NCBI GenBank assembly: GCA_035610835.1 | Contig: CM069442.1 | Span: forward strand, 57,577,950 to 57,641,949 | Source of the DNA: Ophiura sarsii | Lineage: Eukaryota; Echinodermata; Ophiuroidea; Amphilepidida; Ophiuridae | Reading direction: 5' to 3' | Length of the DNA stretch: 64,000 bases | In this document: positions 1 to 11,189 of the stretch, piece after piece | Position numbering within the stretch: the stretch's first letter is position 1 | Layout: every line of letters begins with the position of its first letter | Program-made: the position numbers and the translations under genes | The notes under the pieces: generated by a model | Told to the model about the DNA's origin: nothing | Database searches by the model: none | What the model saw: only the letters and a program-made list of their open reading frames with translations

Positions 1-440
1 GTCATTTTGTGGCAAATAGACATTTTTCCTGTATTTACAGTTAATCCAAAAGTAGCGCTCTCACACACACAAAATGGCATCTTCTATCCTTCCTATATCG
101 ATATCTGAACTCTATACCAAAATATTTAGTGTCGCTTGAAAAAAATTGGGTTGCATTTTACCAGAAAAATGATGCAATTTCAGTCATTTTTGGCCAAAAT
201 ATTTGTAATGTTTGTAATATCATTTTCAAACTTTCATTGAAAGTGCTCTAACATTAACAAAACGGAAATCCTCAATACCTAAACATTTTGTGAAACTTCC
301 AAAAAGTATTTTATGTTTTGTTGGAAAATTAATTAAATGTCAGTCATTTTGGGCCTCCAAAAATCAAGATATTTCATTGAAAGTTTATTTTAAACATTTG
401 ATAGAAATGGGACTTACATACATGTACAACAAAAGCATGT
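1..440. other. AT-rich non-coding stretch
   Basis: I see no coding signature, repeat or RNA gene here. The short open frames on both strands are of random length and composition. Confidence 0.5.
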
Positions 441-595
441 TATTATGCTGTTACAACAGCAACAAATTCAAAACATAAATACTTGGATTCACTTGGATTT
501 TGTAATATCAGAGAAAAATATAAAAGCCTCAAAGTGTATTCATGAATTTTACATGAACATTGTCGTTTAGAATGAGGCTGGGCTGGTTGGCCTAC

Positions 596-658
596 CTTGC
601 CCCTTCCTGCATTGCTCCTCAAGTTATGCCTAGGTGCTACACGCTTAGTTTTTGCCAT
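596..658 (-). CDS. Candidate first exon of an unidentified gene running off the left edge
   Basis: On the minus strand an ATG at 658 lies in an excellent Kozak context (ACCATGG). It is followed by 21 very basic residues beginning MAKTKRVAPRHNLRSN and then a possible donor (GCAAG|GTAGGC) in phase 0. The start resembles short basic first exons of animal genes and has a superficial histone-like look. No downstream exon can be recognised between 1 and 590, so the rest would lie outside the window. The alternative is a chance open frame. The function is unknown. Confidence 0.25.
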
Positions 659-659
659 G

Positions 660-1130
660 GTTTGAATACGCTATCAGCTGAGTAAATAGTGTGGCTAGTC
701 CTGTTATGACCCAGCTGATCAAGGCCACTAGCTATATATTGCATCATACAAACATACTACAGTGCAACTTACCATAAATGCCCGTTTCACCAAATTCACT
801 TAAATGACAATAACAACACCAATTTTCCTCCAATAAAGTCAAGTTTGGTGACACATATTAAAGAAGTCTTAACGTAAATATTTATTAGAGCGATTTTATA
901 AAATGACATCATTTGCGTATTATTTGCATATTTAACTAGCATCAAGTCCAAAACACATTTGACTTTTTATCTAGAGATGTGTGTACGCTGGTAGACTGGA
1001 AATCAGATATGTTGTGCATATACCTAATTCTGAAATTTTTGTATGAGCAAAATAAAAAAAATCTTTGTATTTTTTTCTTTATTTGATTAATTTGCATATC
1101 TAAGAACCAATATTTAAGACTTAATTTAAA
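660..1130. other. Non-coding stretch, nothing recognised
   Basis: AT-rich sequence with no coding, tRNA or inverted-repeat signature that I can see. Confidence 0.4.
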
Positions 1131-1420
1131 AACCCTAACCCAATCTGTACATTTTCCCCAAACTACTACAGCACACAAACTGTGTGATGACAATGTGTAC
1201 AGTCCTATACCATACAGGCACAACACAACACACCCTGTGAGGTGTAGTATTCAAAGCAATATGCATGCATCACAACCTGTATGGTGTCGTATTCAGGGAC
1301 AATCACAGGCAACACGACTGTGTGCTGTAGTAATCTAGAGATATGCATGGGCTACACAGTGTGTGAGGTGTACGGTTTTAGAGAGTATACATTTGTGTGT
1401 GATGTAGGATTTACCAACTA
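1130..1420. repeat. Degenerate repeat with a relative at 9400-9570 in opposite orientation
   Basis: Both stretches share an AAACCCTAACCC-like start, CTGTGAGGTGTAGTA and a CATACAGG/CCTGTATGGTGTCGTA element, arranged in opposite orientation. Together with the repeats at 1456-1832 and 8757-9333 this makes a very imperfect inverted arrangement around the piggyBac relic. Identity is patchy, so this may be chance placement of two copies of one dispersed family. Confidence 0.35.
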
Positions 1421-1455
1421 TGTTTAGTACTACTATGTTCAATAATACATTTTTG

Positions 1456-1832
1456 GGACAAATGTTAGATATTTTTTGGTCCAATCTTTCAATCTTGTTG
1501 TGTAACTATTTTAAAAATTGCCGGTACCCAGCCGTAAACTAATAATACTTTTTTTTATATACATGGATAAATATCTTTTACTTTTTAATATGGGATAGTT
1601 TGTCTTCTTTTTCTTCCGCTTTTTCTTCTTGTTAGCCACCTCACACTCCGATGCCTCGGATGCAGTGGACAAATGTTAGATATTTTTTGGTCCAATCTTT
1701 CAATCTTGTTGTGTAACTATTTCAAAAGTGCCGGTACCCAGCCGTAAACTAATAATACTTTTTTTTATATACATGGATAAATATCTTTTACTTTTTAATA
1801 TGGGATAGTTTGTCTTCTTTTTCTTCCGCTTT
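1456..1832. repeat. Two tandem copies of a 211-bp repeat
   Basis: The segment starting GGACAAATGTTAGATATTTT at 1456 recurs at 1667, continuing through TTGTGTAACTATTT, the CCGGTACCCAGCCG motif and a CTTCTTTTTCTTCCGC tract. The first copy ends in a CTTCTTGTTAGCCACC segment with GATGCCTCGGATGCAG. That segment also occurs at 4727 and, reversed, near 8900 and 9200. The two copies are nearly identical, so the duplication is recent. Confidence 0.8.
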
Positions 1833-1935
1833 TTACCTTGATTTTTCAAAAATCGAGGTACTCTATCTGTGCCGTTTCTTTCATCTGCTGCTTCTTCTTC
1901 TTGCAATATTTCTACAAAATGCTTCTTCTCCTACA

Positions 1936-2300
1936 GTTTACATGCTACAATCACCAGATTTGGTCAGTAGGACCCCCTACCTGACCTACATATAGGGTCT
2001 TCACAGTTTGGGGTCAAAGGTCACACAGGGGTCGCTAGGGGTCAAAAGGTGATTTTCACTTAAAACGCATTTCCAATTTAGTGAAATGACCTAGGATCGT
2101 CAAAATTGGTCCACATATTCCTTTTGACCGTACGCATCTACAAAAGAACGGTTTTTGAAATTAAAAAATATTTGGGGTCACTAGGGGTCAAAATGTAAAT
2201 TGTCACTACTTTCATTCAAAATGCTTCTGCTATATCAGGAAATGTTTGATTACTGTCAGAATTGGTCAAAAGATTCCTTATATCCATGTACATATAGGGT
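1936..2300. repeat. Dispersed GGGGTCACTAGGGGTCA repeat, copy 1
   Basis: Begins GTTTACATGCTACAATCACC and carries repeated GGGGTCACTAGGGGTCAAA motifs. A second copy starts at about 2556 with the same order of motifs. Shorter relatives lie at 33021-33175 and, inverted, inside 36322-37387. Confidence 0.7.
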
Positions 2301-2555
2301 TTAAAGCCCTTAAAACTGTCATGTTAAATGTGCTCACTAGAGTTATTCACCGAAAATGTACATGATATTCTTGAGAAAAGCCGTAAATAAGTCAAAAGTA
2401 GCCCAATATTGCGGCCTAACCGAGGTACTGGCAACATTTAATAAATCGCATTTGATATTTAAGTAATTAATCAACTGGCAGTTTAAGAAAGAATCATTCC
2501 AAAAGAACGAAAGTGCTCCATTTGGCCACATTCTGTTTTTACAGACACATTAAAA

Positions 2556-2993
2556 GTTTACATGCTACAATCACCAGACTTGGTCAGTAGGACCCCCTAC
2601 CAGACCTTCATTACAGGACCTCACAGTTTGGGGTCAATGGTCACAGGGGGGTCACTAGGGGTCAAAACGTGATTTTCACTTAAAACGCATTTCCAATTTA
2701 GTGAAATGACCTAGGATCGTCAAAATCGGTCAAAATATTCCTTATGACCGTACGCATATATAATAGTTCTGTTTTTACAATCAACAAATATTTGGGGTCA
2801 CTAGGGGTCAAAATGTTGATTTTCTTACCATTTCACTTTAAATGCTTCTTGTCTCAGAGGAAATGGCTTATGAATGTCAGAATTGGTCAAAAGATTCCTT
2901 AGGACTATGCACATACAGCGATCTCAGCGATTAAAATTGACGTGTCATGCGGGGTCACTAGAGGTCATTGACCTATACAGTGGTAAAACGTAA
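2556..2993. repeat. Dispersed GGGGTCACTAGGGGTCA repeat, copy 2
   Basis: Direct copy of the 1936-2300 repeat. It leads without a break into the 139-bp array, so the array looks like an internal tandem expansion of this dispersed repeat. Confidence 0.7.
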
Positions 2994-4253
2994 GATATGC
3001 TCCGATTGGGACCGGGTTTATTGCATCTTGTTTGGATTGATGAGCCAAGAAAATAAGTTAATCATATTGACCAGGTCAAAGGTCAAGAAGGGGTTAATAC
3101 GGGTCATTGAACTTTACATAGGGAAAAGTTAAGACATGATTCGATTGGGACCGGGTTTATTGCATCTTGTTTAGATTGATGAGCCAAGAAAATAAGTCAA
3201 TCATATTGACCAGGTCAAAGGTCAAGAAGGGGTCAATATGGGTCATTGAACTTTACAGGGGTAAAAGTTAAGACATGATCCGATTTGGACCGGGTTTGTT
3301 GCATCTTGTTTGGTTTGATGAGTCAAGAAAATGAGCGAATCATATTGACCAGGTCAAAGGTCAAGAAAGGGTCAATATGGGTCATTAAACTTTGCAGGGG
3401 TAAAAGTTAAGACATGATCCGATTTGGACCGGGTTTGTTGCATCTTGTTTAGTTTGATGAGTCAAGAAAATAAGCCAATAATATTGACCAGGTCAAAGGT
3501 CAAAAAAGGGTCAATATGGGTCATTGAACTTTGCAGGGGTAAAAGTTAAGACATGCTCCGATTTGGACCGGGTTTGTTGCATCTTGTTTGGTTTGATGAG
3601 CAAAGAAAATAAGTCAATCGTAATTGACCAGGTCAAAGATCAAGAAGGGGTCAATAGGGGTCATTGAACTTTACAGGGATAAAAGTTAAGACATGATCCG
3701 ATTTGGACCGGGTTTGTTGCATCTTGTTTGGTTTGATGAGTCAAGAAAATAAGTCAATCATATTGACCAGGTCAAAGGTCAAGAAGTGGTCAATAGGGGT
3801 CATCTGGGGTCATTGAACTTTACAGGGGTAAAAGTTAAGACATGATCCGATTTGGACCGAGTTTGTTGCATCTTGTTTGGTTTGATAAGATAAGAAAATA
3901 AGTCAACCATATTGACCAGGTCAAAGGTCAAAAAGGGGTCAATAGGGGTCATTGAACTTTACAGGGGTAAAAGTTAAGACATGTTCCGATTTGGACCGGG
4001 TTTGTTGCAACTTGTTTGGATTGATGAGCCAAAAAAATAAGTCAACATATTGACCAGGTCAAAGGTCAAGAAAAGGTCACTAGGGTTATTGAACTTTACA
4101 GGGGTAAAAGTTAAGACATGCTCTGATTTGGACCGGGTTTGTTGCATCTTGTTTGAATTGATGAGCCAAGAAAATAAGTCAATTATTTTAATCAGGTCAA
4201 AGGTCAAGAAGGGATCAATAGGGGTCTAAATGTGATTTTCATTTAAAACGCTC
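2994..4253 (+). repeat. Nine-unit tandem array, unit about 139 bp, each unit with a DR1-like AGGTCA repeat
   Basis: Units begin near 2994, 3133, 3272, 3411, 3550, 3690, 3839, 3978 and 4115 (spacing 137-149, usually 139). Each contains GACATGATCCGATTTGGACC, TTGCATCTTGTTTGG and GACCAGGTCAAAGGTCAAGA. The unit at 3690 is longer because of a 10-base duplication (GGGGTCATCT). Eight of nine units carry AGGTCAAAGGTCA exactly; the copy near 3631 has AGGTCAAAGATCA. Open frames across it on the minus strand follow the repeat and are not genes. Confidence 0.92.
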
Positions 4254-4700
4254 TTGCATTTTAATGAAACGACACAGGAACTTAAGAATCTGTCAATATA
4301 TTTACGATTACCATCCCCCTATATAATACTCGGGTCTTTAAAATCGAAATATGTTCGGGGTCACTAGGGGTCCAAATGTAAATTTTCACTCTATTCATTC
4401 AAAATGATACTTGTCCGAGAGGAAATGACTGATGATTGTCAGAATTGGTCAAAGGATTCCTCATATCAATGCTGATATAGGTTGCTCCTGCACTAAAAGT
4501 GACATGTCACACGGGGTCACTAAGGGGCATTGACCTATACAGGGGTAAAATTGCAGACATTCTCTGATTTTAACCGGACTTGTTTCTTCTTGTGCGCATT
4601 GATAAGCCACGAAAAAAGTCAATCATTATTACCAGGTCAACGGTCAAGAAGGAGTCACTAGGGATCATTTTCTCATAAAATAAATCAAGGTAGCCTGGTC
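4254..4700. repeat. Degenerate flank of the 139-bp array
   Basis: Contains diverged pieces of the same repeat (GGGGTCACTAGGGGTCC near 4356, CCAGGTCAACGGTCAAGAAGG near 4633). It is the mirror of the leader at 2556-2993, so the array is bracketed by parent-repeat sequence. Confidence 0.6.
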
Positions 4701-4721
4701 TTAGACCAGAACAAGATCTAG

Positions 4722-4870
4722 TTCTTCTTGTTAGCCACCTCACACTCCGATGCCTCGGATGCAGCCGTTTCCTCTAGTTTGACTGACCTAACTGTTGTAC
4801 CTTTTTCTTCCGCTTTTTCTTTACCCCCCCTACCCCCCCCCCCCCCCCCCCCCCCCCCCTCCTCCCACCA
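4722..4870 (-). repeat. Fragment related to the Lys-rich 5' part of the piggyBac gene, with a 27-base C run
   Basis: The order CTTCTTGTTAGCCACCTCAC, GATGCCTCGGATGCAG, CTCTAGTTTGACTGACC, TTTTTCTTCCGC parallels the minus-strand coding of the KKK-rich, SEVP/SDA region of the piggyBac relic at 7260-7450. A poly-C run occupies 4833-4859. Relatives lie at 1620-1665, 8830-8960 and 9120-9260. Kinship with the transposase is inference from motif order. Confidence 0.5.
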
Positions 4871-5462
4871 GGCCAGTCAACCTAGAAATGGCTGCCTTCG
4901 AGGCATCGGTGTGGGAGGTTTTTTTAGTAGTAGTTAGCAGTGTTAGTAATTTGTTATTAGCTCCGATTTGCTTTTGGTACAAGCAACTCATCACTAGGCG
5001 GTAGAAATTGCAAGTTCATTAGTTTTTTAACTTGACGAGAATTGCGAACGAGAACGCTCCTACCTCAATCCCCATATTTTTTGGTTTTTTTGGTTGGAGA
5101 AATAAGATCTACCATAAAAATTCATACCGAAAAAGTTGCTAAAAATCAAAAAGTAAATATATTGACAATAATCCAGTAAAAAGTGGTAGATCTATCTATC
5201 AATCCATTTTATTTTTTTATATATATTTTTTTGGCTCCAGAATGTCCGTGCCCGGTTACTATTTACACGTCGGGTCCGCCGGACAATCCTTCATCACCTT
5301 TTTTTGTTTTTTTTTAATATTTACAAGACGAGCTAGAATCGTTGGTGAATCAGTCAAAAAGACTATTGGCGATCTTTTATCATATTCACCACTTGCCATG
5401 TCTCCGCCCTTACATTTATCATGCAGACCCTTAGACAGAGTCAGCATAACAGGCCACCAGAC

Positions 5463-5640
5463 CGTTCAGGGAAGGACAGGGGACAAAGAGACCTAGCGAT
5501 TCACAGAGTGCTGTGAAAATCCTTGGATGTAATGGCTGGGTTGCACCTGCAGAGACCTAGCGATTCGCACTGTGATGAAGCTCGAAGCAATTCCTGGATG
5601 AAGTGGCTGGGTTACACAGATGCACGTCGCACTGCAAACA
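5463..5640. repeat. Short imperfect tandem duplication at the 3' end of the piggyBac relic
   Basis: AGAGACCTAGCGATTC occurs at about 5488 and 5551, each followed by GGATG and GTGGCTGGGTT-like sequence. It lies just beyond the Cys-rich finger and may be duplicated 3' transposon sequence. Confidence 0.5.
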
Positions 5641-7753
5641 TCCATACCTCGATGAGTGGCGAGCGCCGGATGAGGTGCTTTGGTCGGTTTTGCGACACCA
5701 CACACACTGGCGGCCCCATACCTTGTCAGGCATCATGTGTGGCGACTCGTCTCTCCTTGGGGCTCGGCCGCACTTGGCGCATCAGGTGCTCTGTTCTGAG
5801 TGATGTCAATTGATGAGCTGTAGATAGAAACATAACCACCTTACTGTCCTTCCAAATGATGCAAGTTAGTTGACCATTCTGCCGGGCATGGTAGGTGCCT
5901 CGTGGCGTCTTCGGCTTGTTGATCTGTACCACCTTCGGATCACACTTGAAAGCGCGCGGTAATCCTTTACAGTTGCTTTTAATGGCGCCTGTCAGGTAAG
6001 TCTTACCCTCGAGCAACTCCCTCGCCACTTCCACTCCGGTGTAGAGCTTATCTGTGAATATGTGATGGTACCTCCCCAGAAACGGCTCCATCACCTCCAT
6101 TACAATTGCCTTCATGGTTGTTGGTACCTGACTGTGCGGGTGAACCATAAAATTGCACATGTACCCTGATGGTGATTCGCATAGGGCGTACAGCTTGAAC
6201 CCGGCACGGATGGGCTTCAAAGGCATGAACAATTTCTTGATCCATGCCAAGAAACCTTTGTACTTAACCATTGCCTCATCGAGGGATAGATGGCGACCTG
6301 GATGGTATTTGGTCTTGCAATTCTCCACCACAGTAGCCCAAATCGATTCCAAAAAGAAGAGAGGGTGTGCTTTCCTGCTGAGGTGACGATGTTGGCGGTC
6401 CTCATGCAGGTCAGGGGAATCGTCTGGGTCTGCGCAGGCGAGATGCTGGGATAGCTTGTAGAATCTATCTCTCGTCATGGTCCTGCTGATAAGTTCATTG
6501 TGGTAGGCTGGATGGGTTGACCAATACTGGTTCATCTCAGGCACTTTCACCAACCCCATGACCATGTGAAGACCGAACCAGGCGCTAACTTCTTCAGGGG
6601 TCGTTTCTAGTTGAAGAGCTCCCCGCAAGTTCTTGTTGGTCCAGGTAGAGATGTCCCTGAACAGCGACTCGGGGAAAAACTCATGGAAAAAATCCACCGG
6701 ATCGGTTGTCTCCGTAATCATGAAGGTAGGCCCCTGTGGCGACGGCCCATCGAATGCCTTCACATCCACAACAGTTGCCTGGTCAGTGCAGTCATCATCT
6801 GGGACAGCTGATGTTGGTTGACTGGTTTTTGGCTTGGTCAACAGCGGAACATGAAGTTTCCGCTTCCCAGTACGAGGCCGGGTAGGAGCCTGGGATGTTG
6901 ACGGCTGGTTCCTGGCTCGAATAGTTGGAGATGAAGGTGCCGATTCAGGGCTTGAAGAAGACGAGGACAATGGTGCATCGCTTGAAGTGAGCTCTACCGT
7001 TTCTTTAGGCTTAGACTTGGTCTCGTTCCTTTTCTTCTTCCTCTGCTTTTTCCCCTTTTTCTTCTTTCCTTTCCTCTTCTTAGGAACCTCAGATGAGGAT
7101 GATGCAGCTCTCTCCTTTACGTTGTCAGGGCTTGAAGAAGACGGGGACAATGGTGGTAGGTCTCCATCAACATCCAGCGATGAATCCTGCTGGGACTGAT
7201 GTGTCTCATCGATGTCCATCCCTGCATCGCTTGAACTGAGCAGCTCTACCGTATCTTTTGGCTTAGACTTGGTCTTTTTCTTCTTCCTCTGCTTGGATTC
7301 CGTTTCCAGCTCTACTGGCCTCACTGCTGCCTTCTTATTTTTCTTTTTTTTCCTCATCTTAGGAACCTCAGATGCCCCTTCTGATGCAGCCATGTCAATT
7401 GGCCTGGTTGCTGCCTTCTTCTTCTTCTTCTTTTTCTTCTTTTTAGGAATAGCGCTAGCGGAGTCACTCATAGAAGTATCAAGATTCTCTGCCCTCATTC
7501 GTCGCTCTCTCTCGCGCGCTCTTTCTGCCTTTCCCATCCTCTGCCTTTTCTGCACAGACTTGACCGGTTCTGGTGGTACAAACTCGCGAGTTGGTTCACT
7601 AACTTCACTCTGTATCTCACTCTCGGTGCCTGACCGGGTTCTCGTCCCAACTTTTCCCAGAACATTCGCCAGGTAGTCAATGCCTTGACTCTTGGCCAAG
7701 TCTGCCTGTAAAACTCTCATGTCTCTGAGAGACATGGTGGTGGATGAGCGCAA
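5587..7753 (-). pseudogene. piggyBac-family transposase, internally deleted and frameshifted
   Basis: A 675-residue open frame (7753 to 5726) encodes a piggyBac-type DDE transposase. Residues 1-320 are Lys/Ser-rich low complexity with long K runs. The catalytic domain follows: a FHEFFPESLF entry region, LSLDEAMVKYKG with the first Asp, and IFTDKLYTGVEVARELL with the second Asp. After KVVMFLSTAH the frame jumps to a short unrelated tail, so the segment that should carry the third catalytic Asp is missing. The Cys-rich C-terminal finger (CVWCRK, then CLQCDVHLC and NCF) is still readable at 5590-5740 but in another frame. Established family knowledge: piggyBac moves at TTAA sites and needs three Asp residues. 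I infer an inactive relic. No terminal inverted repeats were found with confidence. Confidence 0.9.
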
Positions 7754-8210
7754 TTTTACTGCAGGTGTTGATTCAACAGTGATGTTGATAAGAGAGAGGA
7801 TGTCATCTTGTCAACGTGCCTATTTATACTATTTTGGGTGTCACATGACTATTATGTATTACATAATATTATATGTAATAATTTAATGATGTAATTATTA
7901 CCATGACAAAAAAATAAAAGAATACTTATCCATGTATACAAAAGAAAACCACCTGTAGTATAAATAGAACAATCCATAGTTCATTTATAGGGCATCTCAA
8001 ACAAAAATAGTTACCATAATTATTGGCCTTGTACAAATATATACAAATTATGAATGTACTTGAAAGGATAACTTGACATTGATATTGTTCAGGGGGAATA
8101 AGTTCAATCAAGAGCCAGTACAAATTTGGTCAAATTTTAATATTCAACATGTATCTTCACAAAGAGTCACACGTTTTATTGGTGGGAAAGTGTCATGGGT
8201 TTCATTCATT

Positions 8211-8435
8211 GATCGTTGTTATAAATCATAATTGTACTATATTTATCCACATTTATCATATCTTTACAAATATCACATGCAATATTGGCGGGAAAGGATC
8301 TTGGGTTCAAATTATTACATAATCTTCCAATGATGTAATAACTTGAACCGAAGGCCCTTTCCCGCCAACATAAATCATGTGACTATTTGTAAAGATATGA
8401 TAAATAAAGTACAATTATGAATTATAATAACAATC
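8211..8435. mobile_element. Near-perfect palindromic element of about 225 bp
   Basis: Arms of about 100 bases: GATCGTTGTTATAAATCATA on the left pairs with ATAATAACAATC on the right, and CATATCTTTACAAAT with ATTTGTAAAGATATG. Both arms carry a CCCGCCAA/TTGGCGGG block. Diverged single arms (ACATGTGACTATTTGTAAAG, CCCGCCAAAATAAC) continue to about 8610. No target duplication was identified. Most likely a foldback MITE cluster. Confidence 0.7.
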
Positions 8436-8756
8436 TATAATTTGAAGATGAACCCGTTACCTTTTCCCTCCAAATATAACATGTGACTATTTGTAAAGAT
8501 ATAATACAATATTTATAATAACTACAATTTGAACCCATGACCTGTTCCCGCCAAAATAACATGTGACTTTAAAATAATTTAAACCCATCAACTTTCCCGC
8601 CCATCTAGCATATGATATTTAAACCCATTTCGTTGGAGCGCATTGAATAATGTGTTTTGACACCATTGATAGTAGATTCAAGAATCCACAACTCAATATT
8701 TTTAAATTTATGTTAAATTTGACACCATTGATTGTATATTCAAACACTTTTGAAAT

Positions 8757-9333
8757 AGTTACGGCCGGGTACCGGCACTTTTGAAATAGTTACACAACAA
8801 CTATACTATACCCCCAATTGGGGGTGGGGGTTAGGTGAAGAATAAGTGGAAGAAAAAGAGGACAACAGTTAGACCATTGAAACTAGAGGAAATGTATTCA
8901 ACCGAGGCATCGGGGGTGAGGTCACCAACAAGAAGAAATTGCGGAAGAATTAGAGTACAGGCTACCCCCATATAAATAAAAATATCCCCACCTTATACTC
9001 ACCTTTATCCTAAAAAAGCAATCATAGTAAACATTATAGTTACGGCCGGGCACCAGCACTTTTGAAATAGTTATACAACAACTATACCCCCAAAAATGGG
9101 TGATGGGGGGGGGGGGGGGATTAGGTGAAGAATTAGTGGAAGAAAAAGAGGACAACAGTTAGGCCATTGAAACTAGAGGAAATGTATTCATCCGAGGCAT
9201 CAGGGTGTGAGGTCACCAACAAGAAGAAATTGCGGAAGAATTAGAGTACAGGCTACCCCCCATATAAATAAAAATATCCCCACCATATACTCACCTTTAT
9301 CCTAAAAAAGCAATCATAGTAAACATTAAACTT
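8757..9333. repeat. Two tandem copies of a 289-bp repeat, inverted relative to 1456-1832
   Basis: TAGTTACGGCCGGG, CACTTTTGAAATAGTTA, GAGGAAATGTATTCA, ACCAACAAGAAGAAATTGCG and GCAATCATAGTAAACATTA recur with a spacing of about 289 bases. The same motifs, reverse-complemented, are in 1456-1832 and 4722-4870. A 14-base G run lies near 9106-9119. Confidence 0.8.
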
Positions 9334-9896
9334 GGTACAGGCACTATTAGTTACTTGTCCTTATAAATTATTTGACATTGACTACTAAGCCAACTAAAGT
9401 CAGACAAAAGTCAAGGCTCCTACACCACACATCACAACCACATTGGGTAGTTAGTATATGATTGTGTACAGTACGACACCATACAGGACCCTTCACTATG
9501 CTCTGAGTACTACACCTCACAGTAACTGTGGTGTGAGGTGCTGTGAGATGTAGTAGGGTTAGGGTTTTAAAGATAACCATAACTTTAATATTGGCGTGTG
9601 ACATATCAAATTAGAGCTAAACACCTGAACAACAAAATGGTATGAGCACTTTTTATGATTTTGTTTTCAGTTTTTTATTATAAGTATTTAAGCAGTGTGT
9701 ATACATTTTGTGCACACTCTTAGCTTTAGTGTATGCAAACAAATGATTCACCAGTCAGGGAACATGCATTTGAATTTACCGCGTTAGCAGTACATCAACA
9801 TCAAATAATGTGCAGTGAAGCATGGTTATACACAGGAGGGCTGTGTGGAGATTTCTATACCAGTCCTCTATACTATGCTTGTTTACATCCAATATA

Positions 9897-10455
9897 CAGT
9901 CATCAAAAAAAGTAACTATACAGGTAATAAATGTACTTTTAACTCTAAAAATATAAATCCTACCTAGAAATATTAAATCATAAAGTTGTTGAGAAATTTA
10001 TCTTCTTTAATATGAGATGTTGCACGCTAGGATCGGTTGAATATTTAAGAAGCGACAATCCAAAATGTAAGGTAAAGTCACAATTTCAAATTCACATTTT
10101 ACATTTCAACACGGGGGAGAGAATGACAGGTAGCGTGTGTGTGGCGTATTGATCCATCGGAACAATGCGGCCGACTGTCCAACCTGCGCATGCATCCCCC
10201 AATTGCACTACCGGTAATCGATAAGGTACCCGTAAATTGGTCCGCATGTAGAAAATAAAAATGTGAAAATGAAAATCGGACTTCTCCTTACATTTTTGAG
10301 TGCCACTTCCTCAATAATCACCTGATCCTAACGTGCAATATCTCATATTAAAGAAGACAAATTTCTCAACAACTTTATAATTCAATATTTTTAAGTAGGA
10401 TATATATTTGAAGAGTTAGAAGCCCATTTATTATAGTTACTTTTTTTGATGACTG
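9897..10455. mobile_element. Long-arm MITE with TA target duplication (Tc1/mariner-like)
   Basis: Ends are CAGTCATCAAAAAAAGTAAC on the left and its inverse at 10436-10455. The arms extend inward well over 100 bases (AAGTTGTTGAGAAATTT, CTTTAATATGAGAT, GCACG). TA flanks both ends (9895-9896 and 10456-10457). There is no transposase inside, so it is non-autonomous. TA duplication and a CAGT terminus are typical of Tc1/mariner elements; the family assignment is inference. Confidence 0.85.
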
Positions 10456-11189
10456 TAGGTCTATATGCATGACACAATGAAATAAAGGGCAGTTATGTTA
10501 AGTTGCACTGTAGTACATGTACAGATGACCACGCCTTTGATTCAAGAAAGGTATATAAATTCAATGGACATTCATATGAACAATAGCAACTTTGAAATAC
10601 AGGTGAACTGAACTAGTAAACAAGATACCTGGTAAAAGCTCATGCATTGAATTATAATTTGCATAATAAAAGCAACCATGCCAGGTGTATGGGATTAAGC
10701 AAGATTGCCCAATAGTTACACAAATGCCACATGGCCAGTCAGTTGCTAACCTTCCATCACACAGTACACATCGATGCTCCAATCTGCACACACTGATCCA
10801 ACATCTTCTACCATCACATTATTTTACTAGATTCAAATATAAAGCATTACATCTCAGTGTGGCTAATTTGGCTTCAAACATGGTTGGTGTAGACATGGTC
10901 AAGGAATTCCAGCAGAGAAATGGGTGGGGTGCAGATTCTGTTCCCCTCTCATTTTACTCTACCATCAAAGGGTATGTATACTACATGTAGGTGACATAAT
11001 GTTGGTTCATAACAAAAGCTAAGGAAGACATTTTCTTGTAGCTAATAAAGACCAATTTGAACACAAAAAGAGCAATAATCCTAATTACATACATCAGCCA
11101 CCACCAAACAAACATCCCCTCCACAAGATATGAAATTAATCATATTAGAAGCTGTTTCCCTGCACCTAATATCCAGAAAATGATATCAA

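Noticed and set aside
596..658. Histone H3 gene (MARTK-like start)
   Set aside because: Similarity stops after a few basic residues; the following residues do not fit a histone.
3974..4207. Open frame of 77 codons on the minus strand
   Set aside because: It tracks two units of the 139-bp tandem array and repeats its own peptide; no independent coding signal.
2994..4253. Possible CRISPR-like array
   Set aside because: Whole 139-bp units are repeated with no unique spacers, in a eukaryotic genome.
4728..5004. Proline-rich open frames
   Set aside because: They are the poly-C run read in three frames.
5242..5813. Several + strand open frames over the piggyBac 3' end
   Set aside because: Shadows of the minus-strand Cys-rich finger region.
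6987..7676. A + strand frame of 154 codons rich in Phe and Leu
   Set aside because: Antisense of Lys-rich coding (AAG/AAA read as CTT/TTT); no independent motif.
10561..10990. Opposed frames of 76 and 101 codons
   Set aside because: No recognisable domain, no splice sites, and a composition typical of random AT-rich sequence.
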